Assembly: GCA_963662175.1 (NCBI GenBank) | Contig: OY759217.1 | Coordinates: 50,878,108-50,942,107, forward strand | DNA from: Aradus depressus | Taxonomy: Eukaryota > Arthropoda > Insecta > Hemiptera > Aradidae | Direction: 5' to 3' | Length of the DNA: 64,000 bases | In this document: in pieces, positions 19,430-29,822 of the stretch | Numbering within the stretch: the first letter of the stretch is position 1 | Layout of the letters: each line of letters begins with the position of its first letter | Translations under genes and position numbers: made by a program | Notes under the pieces: model-generated | The model's input: the letters and a program-made list of their open reading frames with translations, nothing else | Database searches by the model: none | Told to the model about the DNA's origin: nothing

Positions 19430-20560
19430 AAATTTTTGTGTTAAGCTCTGTTATATGCCACTTTTTAGAAAATTCTGTTACCTATTTGAACCATACAATA
19501 GATGCAGAGGGGGTTCATCCAACCGTTGCATACTGTGGCAAGAAGCCTCAAAACCTGGCCAAAATATGAAAAAACAGATGTAGATTTTAAGGAGGGAGTG
19601 AAGGTGGGTTTACTTGCACACACCTGTACAAACATAAACAAGACCATCGCAGCCTTTTAATACCCTCTACATTGCCTCAGTCGACGTGTAAACCCAATCT
19701 TTTTAATGCTTTTATTGTCTTAAAAATGGAGATTTCTTCTCCAGTGTACTGAATTATAAAAAACTACTGAAAAAAATCAGTTTTTGTAAAACAACTACCG
19801 CGTAATTTACGCATTTTCTAATGTAGTTTTTTACAAAAACTGATTTTTTTGTTGTTGCCTGGCACTTCCTCTTTCACCTTCTTAAAGTATTTTCATCAAA
19901 TAACCATAAAATGAAATCCGTTTTCGCGAAAATTTGAGAATTTAGGAGAAATTTAATTTTAAAGTTATACATTCGTCCGAAGAAGACGCAGACGTTTAAT
20001 TTTAGCGAATTTTCGAAGAAATGAAGCTATTGCAATTTCTAATTTCAGTTACCTAATATGAAGTATTTTTTTCGTGTCAGCACACCAAAATTTGTTCATT
20101 TTGCCCCAGTTTTGACGCATTGAGGCAATATACCTAATAGATGCCTGACCCGAAGAATGTTCGAAAACTTCGTTTGTTAATAAGATCTCTGAACTATTAT
20201 AAAACATTTATTTCACACCTGCAAGGGATCAGTTCACCTCTATATAGATTTTTAAAGAAAGGTTAAGGAAGAAGTTAGCAACAATTTAGGAAGAAGATGC
20301 TTACCTCCTCTAGCATGTTAGTTCATTTCGTCCCCGCTCTACCTGATTGAGAGCTGTTTTATTTCATCGAGTGCCTGATAACTCACGAGAAACCCATCGC
20401 TTTTGTCTCAAGGACTTTAATAAATGCTGAAAAACATTATTCGGTTATTGATTGGGAAGCTTTAGGCATAGATTTGGAGCTACAAAATTTCAGCAACATT
20501 TTTATGGACCGCTCACCTACATCGTCGACGTCAGAGGCGCTCAACATCGCAAACATGCCC
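19430..20560 (+). pseudogene. Ty3/gypsy-type LTR retrotransposon pol remnant (RT thumb and RNase H)
   Basis: 19456-19530 encodes ICHFLENSVTYLNHTIDAEG, the RT segment normally reading KCxF..V.YLGH.IS.EG. 20141-20266 encodes PDPKNVRKLR, LNYYKTFI and SSPLYRFLKKG, the connection between RT and RNase H. 20383-20510 encodes HEKPIAFVSRTLINAEKHYS followed by VIDWEALGI, the start of RNase H. Stops and frameshifts separate the pieces and a MITE-like insertion (19661-20136) splits them. No protease, integrase or LTR is visible. A dead fragment. Confidence 0.88.
19661..20136. mobile_element. MITE-like insertion within the Ty3/gypsy remnant
   Basis: The ends carry inverted ATTGCCTCA boxes (19681 and the complement TGAGGCAAT at 20121). 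A long internal palindrome around 19765-19860 pairs CAGTTTTTGTAAAA with TTTTACAAAAACTG. The flanking pol coding sequence resumes on either side. Boundaries are uncertain by a few bases; superfamily unknown. Confidence 0.6.
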
Positions 20561-20620
20561 GCTCATTAGCTTCGAGGAAGAGGGAAGTGTTATATATAAC
20601 TGATTATTATTAAGGCATAT

Positions 20621-21040
20621 TTCACAGGTTCTTAAATAAAATATAGTCTGACCTCTCACAGATTTTTATTAGTAGTAGCTAGCCGGCTTTCGAGGTTTCC
20701 CTCATCATCAGGCAGTCTGATAAAAAATTAGAAAATGTTTTGAATAATAATTTTATAAAAAAATAAATAAATAAAACAATCTAAAACTTTAACAATTTAA
20801 AATATCATGGATGGGGACAGACGAGTTATTCCTGTCCACCATCTGAGTCACACAGGAGTTGTGACTCAGATGGTGGACAAGAATAACTCGTCTGTCCCCA
20901 TCCATGGTATTTTAAATTGTTAAAGTTTTAGATTGTTTTATTTATTTATTTTTATTATAAAATTATTAGAACTAATAAGGCTGTTGTCTTATTTGACAAC
21001 CTGTGAAGTAATCACTTCTCACTACATCAGCCATCTTCAT
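20621..21040. mobile_element. Fold-back element, second copy
   Basis: Same left end as 5815 (TTCACAGGTT, AAATAAAATA, then CTAGCCGGCTTTCGAGG) and same right end (CACTTCTCACTACATCAGCC then ATCTTCAT). The direct repeat ATTAAGGCATAT at 20609-20620 and 21041-21052 brackets it. The centre is a long near-perfect palindrome: ACAGACGAGTTATTCCTGTC and CCACCATCTGAGTCAC are mirrored within about 30 bp. Confidence 0.8.
20680..20711 (-). ncRNA. Hammerhead-ribozyme-like motif (family ii, copy C)
   Basis: Identical to copy A from CTGATGA through GCCGGCTA on the minus strand. Only the left end of this element keeps the motif; the right arm has lost it. Confidence 0.5.
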
Positions 21041-21059
21041 ATTAAGGCATATGTTCAAC

Positions 21060-21615
21060 AAAGGCATATTTTGGCTAAAAATTAATAGGTGATGAAGTTC
21101 TGGATACACATATAACATTATTTCTCGACATATTCATTCTATGATAAGTTATTTTGTTCATAGACACATAGTCAGGAATTTTTTTTTTTATTCCCTTAGT
21201 TATATAAAGTATAGAATCGGTGAGTTTTTACCGGAATTTCATGTTTTTTGACCCCCTGTTCCAAAATGAAAAAACAAAAAAGTACTGTTTGTCTGTTTAT
21301 TAGGGAACTCGATAAAATGAATGTATCGACACAAAATTGTATATACCTATTCAAAATCACATAAGAACGACATTTATTGATTTTCAGCCAAATCGACTAG
21401 AGGGAAGTGAGGGATTAGTGTGAGGGCTTAGAACAAAAACACTAACAACTGCCGATGTAATGAATGTAACGACATAAAATTTGAATGAGAATTCAGAAGT
21501 AAATTTCTAAGTCAACTAAGTATAAATATTTAGCCAAAACGGTCAATTGGTTTTAAAGGGAGAGCGAACACTTAATTGATTAATTAGTGCTGGGGAAGTA
21601 CATGGCTTCCTATTC
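21060..21615 (+). repeat. Family D copy, long
   Basis: Contains most blocks in order: a mutated proximal block, AATGAATGTATCGACAC (21318), TTTTCAGCCAAATCGACT (21381), TGCCGATGTAATGAATGTAA (21449) and the distal CTTAATTGATTAATTAGTGC with TGGGGAAGTACATGG (21570-21605). Confidence 0.75.
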
Positions 21616-21699
21616 TTTGAATAGTTCATACCTACGTGTCTCATCGGCAGTACGGTTGTCTGAGGGGTAGGTCCACTGAGGACGCCTTGAGGAGGCTAA

Positions 21700-22541
21700 G
21701 GCCAGTCGTCCACTGGGACCGGAAAGTTGCGAAAAGTAGCGAAATCAGTTCGTCAGAATTCGGCCGAAAATGCACGAACGATCCAAACATGTGACAAGGT
21801 GGGGGACCGCGTCCACTAGACCCGTATCGTTCGTCAGTTTTCGGCCGAACAGGTGCGAAGTGCGAAGCGATCCCATTCTGCTGGGACAGGTCCGAATACA
21901 TCCTCACATTGTACACCAAATAATTCTTCTGATGATTCCTCCGGGGGTCAGTACAACGCATCGTCCTATTTTCACGAATTAGATCCTAGTGGAACCTTCT
22001 TTGTAAATCAATAAAAAATTACTTACATTTTTTGTACTGTTTGTCTAGTTATTCGTTTGTATCGTTATTATGTACCTTAGTTTAGTTTGAAAGTATAAAA
22101 AAATACAGTTTGTGTAAAAAAAAAGTACAGTGATTTTTTCTTTCTTTCCACTTACCTTAATGTAACAGCCAGCCGTTCTTGTGGGGAAATCGCCACACGA
22201 AAATTACTGAATTTTTCGAGTCTTGAGTAGATGTTGTCAAGAATGTATTAAAAGTGTCCTTTTCCATTCGAAAATAGGAGAAGTGGTGATTATCATCGAT
22301 TTGAAGATCACGCCACAAATGAAAAAATTCGCCAAACTCTTCTCTTTTTTCGAAAATGGGATTCACCCACATTTCCCGTCTACGTCTATATCGCCTTCGT
22401 CGATAAATCAAACAAATCATCCCATCTATGCATTCGGACGTACTGAGTGGATCAATGGACGATCGGCATTCGCACGAACGGCTTCGCCCGATTTCGTTGC
22501 TTCGCAGTTCGCAACTTTCCGGTCCCAGTGGACGACTAGGC
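21700..22541. mobile_element. PIF/Harbinger-type DNA transposon derivative
   Basis: TAA at 21697-21699 and 22542-22544 flanks the element, the TWA duplication expected for PIF/Harbinger. The terminal inverted repeats are about 30 bp (AGTCGTCCACTGGGACCGGA on both ends). Insertion into the LINE fragment is unambiguous because the LINE frame continues across it. At 842 bp it can hold only part of a transposase. Confidence 0.85.
22157..22420 (-). pseudogene. Harbinger-like transposase, N-terminal fragment
   Basis: The minus strand encodes a basic run (RRRRYRRRREMWVNPI) followed by FEKREEFGEFFHLWRDL and SYFRMEKDTFNTFL. This pattern (WV-P-I, REEFGEF-L--L, YFRM---TF--LL) is the N-terminus of HARBI1-type transposases. 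The catalytic DDE region is absent, so the protein would be inactive and the element needs help in trans. It lies inside the TIR-bounded element. Confidence 0.75.
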
Positions 22542-23098
22542 TAAGGGCGGATTTGGAGGAGGACCGGGGCAAATATGCACTCTGTGTCTTCTTCGACATT
22601 GCAGCGGCCTTCGACAGCGCCTGGTGGCCTGCGATCCTCACGACTGCGAATGATGGGACCACCTAGGAATCTATTTGGGCTGATTTCCAGCTTCTTCTAT
22701 GGGCCAGCACTACTGCGGAGGTCACCAGAGGCTGTCCTCAGGGCTCGGTCCTCGGACCCACTCTGTGCAACACTCTTTGAGAACAGTGGATTCAAGCGGC
22801 GTAGCACTAATAAAACAATAAATAAACGAAAAAATTATATTGTGACCTTATTCCCCCCTATGCGGCGGACGGTTGTCGTTGAGCCTCCTTCAGGGGCCGC
22901 TACACTCAAAAACAAAAAAAAAGTGAGCGAATCAACTGATGGCTGACCCAGGTCTCCCAGATGGACTTGTAGCGGACTCTCTGTTATTCTCTCACTGTAC
23001 TTTCTTATGTGGATAGTGGAACATGGCTCGGAGCCAGCTGACACATTAGATTCCCGTTTGGAGTTGAGTTGGTCTTCCTGAAGAGACTGTAAACACTT

Positions 23099-23160
23099 GT
23101 AATCTCTCTAGGTTACATAGTCTAGGTCTGTAATCTCTCTAGGTTACATAGTCTAGGTCT
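23099..23160. repeat. 31-bp tandem duplication
   Basis: GTAATCTCTCTAGGTTACAT plus AGTCTAGGTCT is repeated exactly twice. Confidence 0.9.
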
Positions 23161-23224
23161 GTTAAGACAAATGGTAACAATTTGTTACAAATCCTACATT
23201 TAGTTACTATTCCCCCAAAAAAAT

Positions 23225-23930
23225 AGTCGTCGGTGAATCATCAGCAATTTACATCCCCAGCTTGCATTTATCAACTAAGTTCTCGCTCTCTCTCTAAAAG
23301 TTTCCTCAGTTGTAAATCGATAAAATATTCAGTATCCTCTATTAAATTACGTATCGATATATTCTTTACATCAACATTTATTATTTTTTTGAGTTGAAAC
23401 CCTTCTCTTTGTCTGATTTGGCTGTAAATCAGTAGATATGTTAACCAGGGACTTTCATAAAATTTCATATCGATACATCTCCCGAAGGATAGGGGAAGTT
23501 ATATAGTCGGTCAAAAATTCGATGTTGAGTTTCATATTTCCCGCCTTCTGATTCCAAAAATGATACATTTTCCTGTTTGTCTGTTTGTTTGTGTCTGTGA
23601 ACACGATACCTCTCTATAGAATGAAAGTATCGACACGAAATATTATATGTGATGGTTTTTTTTCAATGGAAAGCGGGGATTAGGCGGGGAGCTTAATTAA
23701 CAACAAAACTCGAATAAGTGCTGAAGTAATGAAAGTATCGACACGAAATGTTATATGTTAATGCAGGGGACCACATAAGGACAACATTTATCAATTTTCA
23801 GTGGAATCGGCTTGAGGGAAGGGGGAGCTTAATTGAAAATATCCCTGATAAGACAACTATTGGGTTTCAACCAAACCGGAGGATAGTTTTAGAGGGAGAG
23901 CGAAAACATAATTCAAGCTGGGGATGCACA
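23225..23930. repeat. Opposed family D copies
   Basis: 23225-23480 is inverted (GTCGTCGGTGAATCATCAGC, then TGATTTGGCTGTAAATCAG). 23490-23930 is plus sense (GTTATATAGTCGGTCAAAAA, GTGTCTGTGAACACGATACC, TTTTCAGTGGAATCGGC, then the distal GAGAGCGAAAACATAATTCA). The pair would form a long hairpin. Confidence 0.65.
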
Positions 23931-24221
23931 TTGCCCATTGATTTACTGATAACCTTTTTTTTTCAATTTTTCATTGTATGGCATGAGAACAATTTTATGG
24001 AACAATTTCCAAACTGAGAGGACACACTGTCCTCTCCGAAGATTTAAATTGGATATAAGAGAATGTGATGGCTGTGTTTTATCTGTGGGAAGACAGATGA
24101 GCCAAGGGCGTATTGTACGGAACTAGTCAGCCTCTGTAATACAGGACAGGACAAACGTGATATATAGTCAGTCGGACCACCTCATAATACACTGCACTCA
24201 GGTTGGCATATGCAGCGGGTC

Positions 24222-24385
24222 GGAGTTGCACTGAAAACGGAGAGGGCTGCAACACGATCATACTGCTGAATCGGAGGCGGAGTTGCACTGAAAAGCGCTG
24301 GAACAAGATCATACTGCTGAATCGGAGGCGGAGTTGCACTGAAAAGAGCTGCAACAAGATCCTACTGCTGATTCGGAGGTGGAGT
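24222..24385. repeat. 51-57-bp tandem repeat, about 3 units
   Basis: GGAGTTGCACTGAAAA starts at 24222, 24279 and 24330, with a degraded fourth start at 24381. Each unit includes ATCATACTGCTGAATCGGAG or a close variant. Confidence 0.85.
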
Positions 24386-24414
24386 TCACTTGAGTCAGGA
24401 AAAGAATGTGGTCG

Positions 24415-24720
24415 ATGATTCACCAGCAATGTGCTTCCCCAGGATGAATTATTCAATAAAATTTTCGCTCTGCCTCTAAAACATTCGACCGTTTGCGCTA
24501 ATATTCAACAGTTGACTTACATATGGGCTCCAAAACCCTCATATTAAATTTTGTGTCGACAAATTCATTACATCGGCAGTAAATAGTGTTTTTGAAGTGA
24601 TCCCCCTCCCTACAACCCCATCTTTCCATTGGCCGATAACTCTGAAATTTGACAGGTTATGTCCTCATTGGATTTTCAATTCAAATATGAAATTTTATGT
24701 TGTCACTAAGCCTCGCCTCT
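24415..24720 (-). repeat. Family D copy, distal half
   Basis: Inverted end GATTCACCAGCAATGTGCTT, then TTGACTTACATATGGGCTCC and ATTCATTACATCGGCAGTAA. Confidence 0.7.
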
Positions 24721-24741
24721 AATCCTCCTTATTCCTTTGAC

Positions 24742-25280
24742 CGCAACTCACTGTCCGTTTGCCCGCCCCCGGACTCCGGACGATGTTTGTTCCCTCTCTA
24801 ATTCCCCCCTAGGAGAGTTTGCCCTCTTCAGTTTAATTCCATGCTGGCTGGCGCAACTCACTGTCCGTTTGCCCGCCCCCGGACTCCGGACGATGTTTGT
24901 TCCCTCTCTAATTCCCCCCTAGGAGAGTTTGCCCTCTTCAGTTTAATTCCATGCTGGCTGGCGCAACTCACTGTCCGTTTGCCCGCCCCCCTCCGGACGA
25001 TGTTTGTTCCCTCTCTAATTCCCCCCTAGGAGAGTTTGCCCTCTTCAGTTTAATTCCATGCTGGCTGGCGCAACTCACTGTCCGTTTGCCCGCCCCCGGA
25101 CTCCGGACGATGTTTGTTCCCTCTCTAATTCCCTCCTAGGAGAGTTTGCCCTCTTCAGTTTAATTCCATGCTGGCTGGCGCAACTCACTGTCCGTTTGCC
25201 CGCCCCCGGACTCCGGACGATGTTTGTTCCCTCTCTAATTCCCCCCTAGGAGAGTTTGCCCTCTTCAGTTTGCCCTCCTC
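24742..25280. repeat. 110-bp tandem repeat, about 4.9 units
   Basis: CGCAACTCACTGTCCGTTTG recurs at about 24742, 24852, 24962, 25069 and 25179. One interval is 107 bp because CCCGGACTCCGG has lost three bases. Units are otherwise nearly identical, so the expansion is recent. The overlapping open frames are a by-product of the repeat. Confidence 0.95.
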
Positions 25281-25534
25281 TCTCCGGTATTAGACAGAGT
25301 TGTGAACGGCTTATGTGGTCTTATCCCCGTCCCTGCTTATCCCACCTAACGTTCCAACACACTCTCTAAAATCCAACTTTAACTACAATGAGAGGCACCT
25401 TAAAAGCTTTCCTGATTTTTTTTCTCTCTATCCAAGGAAAGCTTCATGGTAGTCTTTCTGACAAACAGGACTACAACCTCCAAGTTGAGAAACGAGAATA
25501 AATTGTGGAAACGTAATAAATAAATAATAAAAAA

Positions 25535-26040
25535 ACTATAATCGTTGGTGGATCACCATCATGTACTTCCCCACCACGAAATAATCAATTAGGTTTTCGC
25601 TCTCCCTCCAAAGTCAACCGATCGTTCGAGCTAATATTTGACTTAGATGCTTTGTGAATCCTCATGCTACATTTTGTCTGGATACATTCATTACATCGGC
25701 CCTATTAGGCTATGATCCCTTCTCTAGTCCCTCCTCTCCTTCTGCTGATTCCGCTGGAAATCAATAAGGGTTGTCCTTATAGGGCTTCGGATTTACGTAT
25801 AAAATTTCGTGTCAATACATTCATTACAACAGCAGTTATTAGAGTTTTTGTGTTAAATTCCCCCTTCTTGTCAGCTGATTTGTTTGAAAGTAATGGCTGT
25901 CGTCCTTAAAGGGTTCTGGATACACATGGATACACATATAAAATATCGTGTCGAGTCGTTCATTATATCGGCAGTTATCGTGATCACACACATGCAGACA
26001 GACATTTTTCACTTCATATTTGGAATGTAGAATCTGAATT
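25535..26040 (-). repeat. Family D copy, nearly complete, inverted
   Basis: Runs from GTGGATCACCATCATGTACT through ATTCATTACATCGGCCCTAT, GATTCCGCTGGAAATCAATA, ATAAAATTTCGTGTCAATAC and a second GTGTCGAGTCGTTCATTATA to CACACATGCAGACAGACATT. Confidence 0.75.
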
Positions 26041-26588
26041 GGAATCTTCTTAAAGTTGGGAAGGTAAAAACACCACTATTTTTAAAAATAAATTTACAAT
26101 AAAAGTCATATATCGGATGAGCACGATTCTCTTGACGATTGTAACGTTACTGTAAGTCCTGCTAAGTCTTAATCTGCTGGAAAAAGTAGTATTGAGAGAG
26201 ATGAACTTCATTTGAACCTGCTTTGAAAGGAAACTTGTCTCTCAACTCGTTTAAAAGTAAAGGGGGTGAGGCTTCTTATCTGATGCACCCTGAATAGTGG
26301 TTGAAAAAAAATCCTCAATTGAGTGCGCAAAACTTGTATCAATGGAGTATATAAACGGAATACCCATTGGATTGTCTAAAGGCCTCAGGGGAACACAGCT
26401 AACCACTGAACGAGCGGCTTACAGGGTAGAACAGGGTTTAGATTGATTCCCATCATGGCGGCCAACAATGGAAAATCAAACTCAACATTCCTCAAATGAG
26501 CATAGAGCCATATTTGCATCACTCTTTAGGTACATGCAACCTCACATCAGTATAATTGCAATTTTAAAATTTGTTTCTGTTTAGTTTT
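26041..26588. other. No gene or recognised repeat
   Basis: No coding signal and no match to the repeat families seen elsewhere in the window. Confidence 0.45.
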
Positions 26589-26745
26589 ACTTTTGAAATA
26601 TTGTCTATTCCACTAAAGATATATATCTTTAGTGGAATAGACATATATATCTTTAGTGGAATAGACAATATTTCAAAAATAAGTTTGTTTTATTTATTTA
26701 TTACAAGTTTCCGCAATATGTCCGCGTTTCTCAACTTAGAAGTAG
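26589..26745 (+). repeat. PLE-associated tail, palindromically rearranged
   Basis: ATTGTCTATTCCACTAAAGA is followed by its reverse complement, then by a second direct copy of TCTTTAGTGGAATAGACAAT, then AAGTTTGTTTTATTTATTTA and CGCAATATGTCCGCGTTTCT. The same tail follows the SINE at 17351. An inverted duplication plus a direct one fits PLE-type 5' end rearrangement, but this is inference. Confidence 0.6.
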
Positions 26746-26867
26746 TTTTACTTTCCTTATGTGCAAGTTTTATAGAGTAAGAAGATTGTCCGGGAGGTGG
26801 AGGGGGCGGATCCGCTGTGACGTCAACCAGTTCAGAAGCATTACATACAACCTGTTGCAAAAATTCT

Positions 26868-26945
26868 TGACTTTTTTATACCAACCACGTTTACAGATCA
26901 CTCTCTCACCCTCCCTCCCCTCAAAATCATTTCATACTGCAATAC
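26868..26945 (+). repeat. Fold-back repeat family E, single arm
   Basis: TTATACCAACCACGTTTACA followed by GATCACTCTCTC and AAAATCATTTCATACTG. The complete two-armed version is at 31795-32045. Confidence 0.65.
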
Positions 26946-26999
26946 TGGGTACTAGAAAGTCACTCTCAAAATTAGTCAAAGTTCAACAAACGGGACACA

Positions 27000-27790
27000 A
27001 GTTGTTCTGACATAAGTACGGTCTTAGAAGAAAATTCAGAACTATCGAAAAAAATTCATCTTGAATTTCTGAAAATGATAGAAAATGAATTTCTATTAAT
27101 TTTTATATATATATTGAAACATCTTTTGATAATTCTTAAATAACATTAATCGTATACAAAACACAGGGGTGGCTTTCTTTTTTGTAGAGTTACTTGTCCT
27201 GCTGGGGGTACTTTCCGCAAGAGCTTCTTCTTTGGTCTTCTTTTTCACTCCACACCTCCTCCAAGATCTTCCAGATCACACTACCATTCCACTCAGACCC
27301 TCCATAACCAAACTACACCTCCACTAATAACCTCAAACAAACATACTCCTTCCTTCTCCAGGATCTTCCAAGATACTCCCCCGAGTTGGCTCCTTCTGCT
27401 CTACTCGCCATTTTTCCCCTACCAATTATCATCAGGTTGCTCTTCTTTTATAGTTAATCATATATATATATTTTTAAATATCTTTTGCCATATAAGTTCA
27501 TTTTTATTTGTACTAACTATTTTTATATATACTATACATTCTTTAACATTTATTTGTTTATTATATAAAGAATAACAATTTCTTTTATTATTCTAGTGAC
27601 CCCCCCCCCCCCCCCCCCCCATTCTACACGTCACAATATATATATTTTTAAATATATAGCCAAATGGTTGCGACTTAATGTTTTTTTTTTAATAACCTCA
27701 GTCACCATATCCGAGGAAATTCCATCTGTACTCCTTTTGTAAAAAAAAAAATAGCTGGTCAACTTAAGTAATGGTGTTAACAGTTTTGTT
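27000..27790. other. No gene seen; AT-rich with a run of 21 C
   Basis: C21 at 27600-27620 and TATATATATTTTTAAATAT blocks repeated at 27461 and 27638. No coding signal. Confidence 0.5.
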
Positions 27791-27875
27791 TTCAATAAGA
27801 TGTATAATTGGAAACTGTTCCTGTAGAACTCTTTGATGTAATTAAAGGCCCCCCTGGCTACGCTCCTGGTCATGG

Positions 27876-27906
27876 CTGAAGATGGTAGGAATACCGAAAG
27901 TATTCC
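27876..27906 (+). ncRNA. Hammerhead-ribozyme-like motif (family i, copy 2)
   Basis: CTGAAGA core (position 7 is A here and C in copy 1), extra T, stem II GGTA-GGAA-TACC perfectly paired, GAAA core, then a degraded stem III (GTATTC). It is followed by GAAATAGACAATATTT, the tail also found at 17375. Stem II differs from copy 1 but still pairs. Confidence 0.45.
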
Positions 27907-28243
27907 CTTATTTGTGAAATAGACAATATTTTTAAAAAAATACACGTTTTCTCTTTACTTTTAATTAAGTGTTCCACAATATCTCTGCAAAAAATGTTAA
28001 GTATCATAATTGCAGTGGTAAAACCAAAATAAGACCCAATCAATTTCTCTGTTCCACCAATTTCTGACCTTCAAATTATTTGTGGTTCACCTATGTTGTT
28101 CTGAGATACAACTAGCTTAGTGGTTCAACAAAATTCTGTGGGTCATGCTTTGTATGGTTCAGTCGCTTTCTGTAGTTTGAATACTTTTATGGTTTGACCA
28201 CTTTCTGTGGCTCACATAAAAACAGTTCCATCATGAAATATTA

Positions 28244-28337
28244 TATCGCTTAGCGTCCCATCCAAAGGACGGGGTGTTTAAGTTTTTTTTTTTACCTTCC
28301 AGATAAAATAAAGTATGGGCCTCGGCCAGGTCTTGAA
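28244..28337 (-). mobile_element. SINE fragment (middle and part of head)
   Basis: ATCGCTTAGCGTCCCATCCA, a T-run, then CCTTCCAGATAAAATAAAGT and GGGCCTCGGCC. The B-box region is lost. Confidence 0.8.
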
Positions 28338-28708
28338 AATAAGAAGCCCTCTTTTCAAAAGATGTATATTCAGACATAGTTCCTGTAGAATTATTTGAAT
28401 GAATTCTTGAAAAGTGTCACAATTCGCTGTTATAAAAAAAAAAAGATGTTGGCCCCCACTACGCCCGAATTTGGAATTTCTATTCCAAGTTGCGAAATAT
28501 CACACAAAAACCGAAAATATACGTTCATGGCTATTAGCGGTATAACACTTTGAACGGTTTGACCACTTTCTGTAGTTTGAACAGGATACAACTTTATTCA
28601 AAAGTTTCATTTTTCATTCATTTGAGAGCGAAAACGTAATTGATTAATTCGTCCTGGGGAAATACATTGCCGTGATTCACGGACGGTTTTTGACGTGAAA
28701 ACGTCTAT
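28338..28708. other. Degraded repeats, no gene
   Basis: 28360-28460 parallels 27795-27865 (GTTCCTGTAGAATTATTTGA; GGCCCCCACTACGCCC). 28615-28690 carries the plus-sense distal end of family D (CGAAAACGTAATTGATTAAT, GGGGAAATACATTGCC). Confidence 0.5.
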
Positions 28709-29053
28709 TTGCTCGTTAAGCACAGTCATAGCCGGTCAAACTTTGTTGTGTTACAAAATACCGTCAGATTTCAATCGATAACAACTACCAGACTGGGTAC
28801 GCCAAAAAGTGGGGGTTCTAAAATGTGGCCCCAAAAATGGCCGATGACAAGATTGTCTGGAGGCGAATCTATGGCAAAGCATAAACTCAACTTCTGGCAA
28901 TATAAAGTGGACTGTATAATTAAGGAATCTAGAGAACTTACCCAAGTGGTGAGAGGAGAAGAACGTCCCACACAGGTCAGGGTGCTCCCCGAGCTGAAAG
29001 AGAATGCAATGGCCAGAGAATCCCCCAATCAGTCGGAAAAGCTACTTACCTGA
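28709..29053 (+). CDS. Unrecognised open frame, about 114 codons
   Basis: The frame is open from 28709 and ends in a TGA at 29053. The most protein-like part is C-terminal, with WQYKVDCIIKESRELTQVV, GEERPTQVRVLPELKENAM and NQSEKLLT: charged and helix-prone, with no motif that I recognise. There is no clear start context. It could be a fragment of a retroelement gag-like protein or a chance frame. Two reverse-strand frames cover the same bases but look less protein-like. I assign no function. Confidence 0.25.
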   Translation: MLVKHSHSRSNFVVLQNTVRFQSITTTRLGTPKSGGSKMWPQKWPMTRLSGGESMAKHKLNFWQYKVDCIIKESRELTQVVRGEERPTQVRVLPELKENAMARESPNQSEKLLT

Positions 29054-29681
29054 ACTGCATGGTCTGGAAGCTGGGTGAAAGTTCTCGTATGGTGGCAAAA
29101 TACATTAGGGAGCTATTAAAAAAACTGGAAAATGTAATACAAAATACTGGAAGCTAAGAAGGACCTTATCGGTCCGGAATCGGGAGACAAGAGACAGAAC
29201 CGTCTGGGTTGAGACCTGGAGGCATAAGAGAGTGAGTGGGGGCGAACTGGAGTCTAGTTAGAAGATAAGCTCCATCTAGCGGTCAAGTGGCTAAAAACTA
29301 GGGAAATTGGTTTCGCCAAAATCCCACAGGTGCCGCCACCAAAACTTAACTTAATTGGCGGCAACACAGACTAATAATGCGATAACAACGTTTAAGGTAA
29401 CAATGGATAGAGCATGTCTGTACATGTTTGTTGTGCAGTGTTTGTTTTGCATGTGACTTTATCGGGCTAGTGTGGGCGCCGGCGGATGATTGTTGCGAAT
29501 TAGCGTTGTGTAAAATTAGAAATTAGTGTAGCGTGATAACCCGTTTAGATAGGACGTTGATTCGGATATCATTGTAAAGAGCTTGAGGAGCACTACTAGG
29601 ACTCAAAGTGAAACAATAAAAATATTCGCCGAAATATAAGTAAAAATCGGTATTAAATTGAAAATTGCAAAAAAATTAAAG
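29054..29681. other. No gene recognised
   Basis: Contains a CGCCAAAATCCCACAGGTGC patch and a GGGCGCCGGCGG GC spike near 29472, leading up to the small ORF at 29682. Possibly the 5' region of an unidentified element. Confidence 0.35.
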
Positions 29682-29822
29682 ATGCCTCATACGAATCGTA
29701 AATATGCCCGGAATTATAGAAAACGCAAATCAGAGAAAAGCATGCATCAAAAGGAATTTAAAAAGTCTAGTGCCGAGCAAATGCAAGAGCTACGGCAGCA
29801 TCGAAAAGAAAATGAAAAATGA
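29682..29822 (+). CDS. Small basic protein, 46 aa, unknown (probably mobile-element encoded)
   Basis: ATG at 29682 to TGA at 29820-29822. The peptide begins MPHTNRKYARNYRKRKSEKS and ends SSAEQMQELRQHRKENEK. It is strongly basic, and the segment SSAEQMQELRQHRKE resembles the short AERxRxYRxRxK repeats found in several insect transposon-encoded proteins. It has an A-rich leader and a clean stop. It lies about 250 bp before the Ig exon in the same strand, inside what must be an intron, so a mobile-element origin is more likely than a host exon. The family resemblance is from memory and weak. Confidence 0.4.
   Translation: MPHTNRKYARNYRKRKSEKSMHQKEFKKSSAEQMQELRQHRKENEK

Larger units (their letters stand above)
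21633..22777 (+). pseudogene. R1-group LINE reverse-transcriptase fragment, split by a transposon
   Basis: 21635-21699 encodes VSHRQYGCLRGRSTEDALRR, and after the insertion 22545 onward encodes ADLEEDRGKYALCVFFDIAA with AFDSAWWPAIL. Both match the 12-14 kb LINE closely (its equivalents end ...MKGRSTEDALRML and FFDVAAAFDCAWWPAIL). Frameshifts follow: PPRNLFGLISSF and TRGCPQGSVLGPTL lie in two further frames. A dead fragment of the same LINE family in the opposite orientation. Confidence 0.9.

Noticed and set aside
24737..25249. Four overlapping 61-63-codon frames
   Set aside because: They arise from the 110-bp tandem repeat and have no other support.
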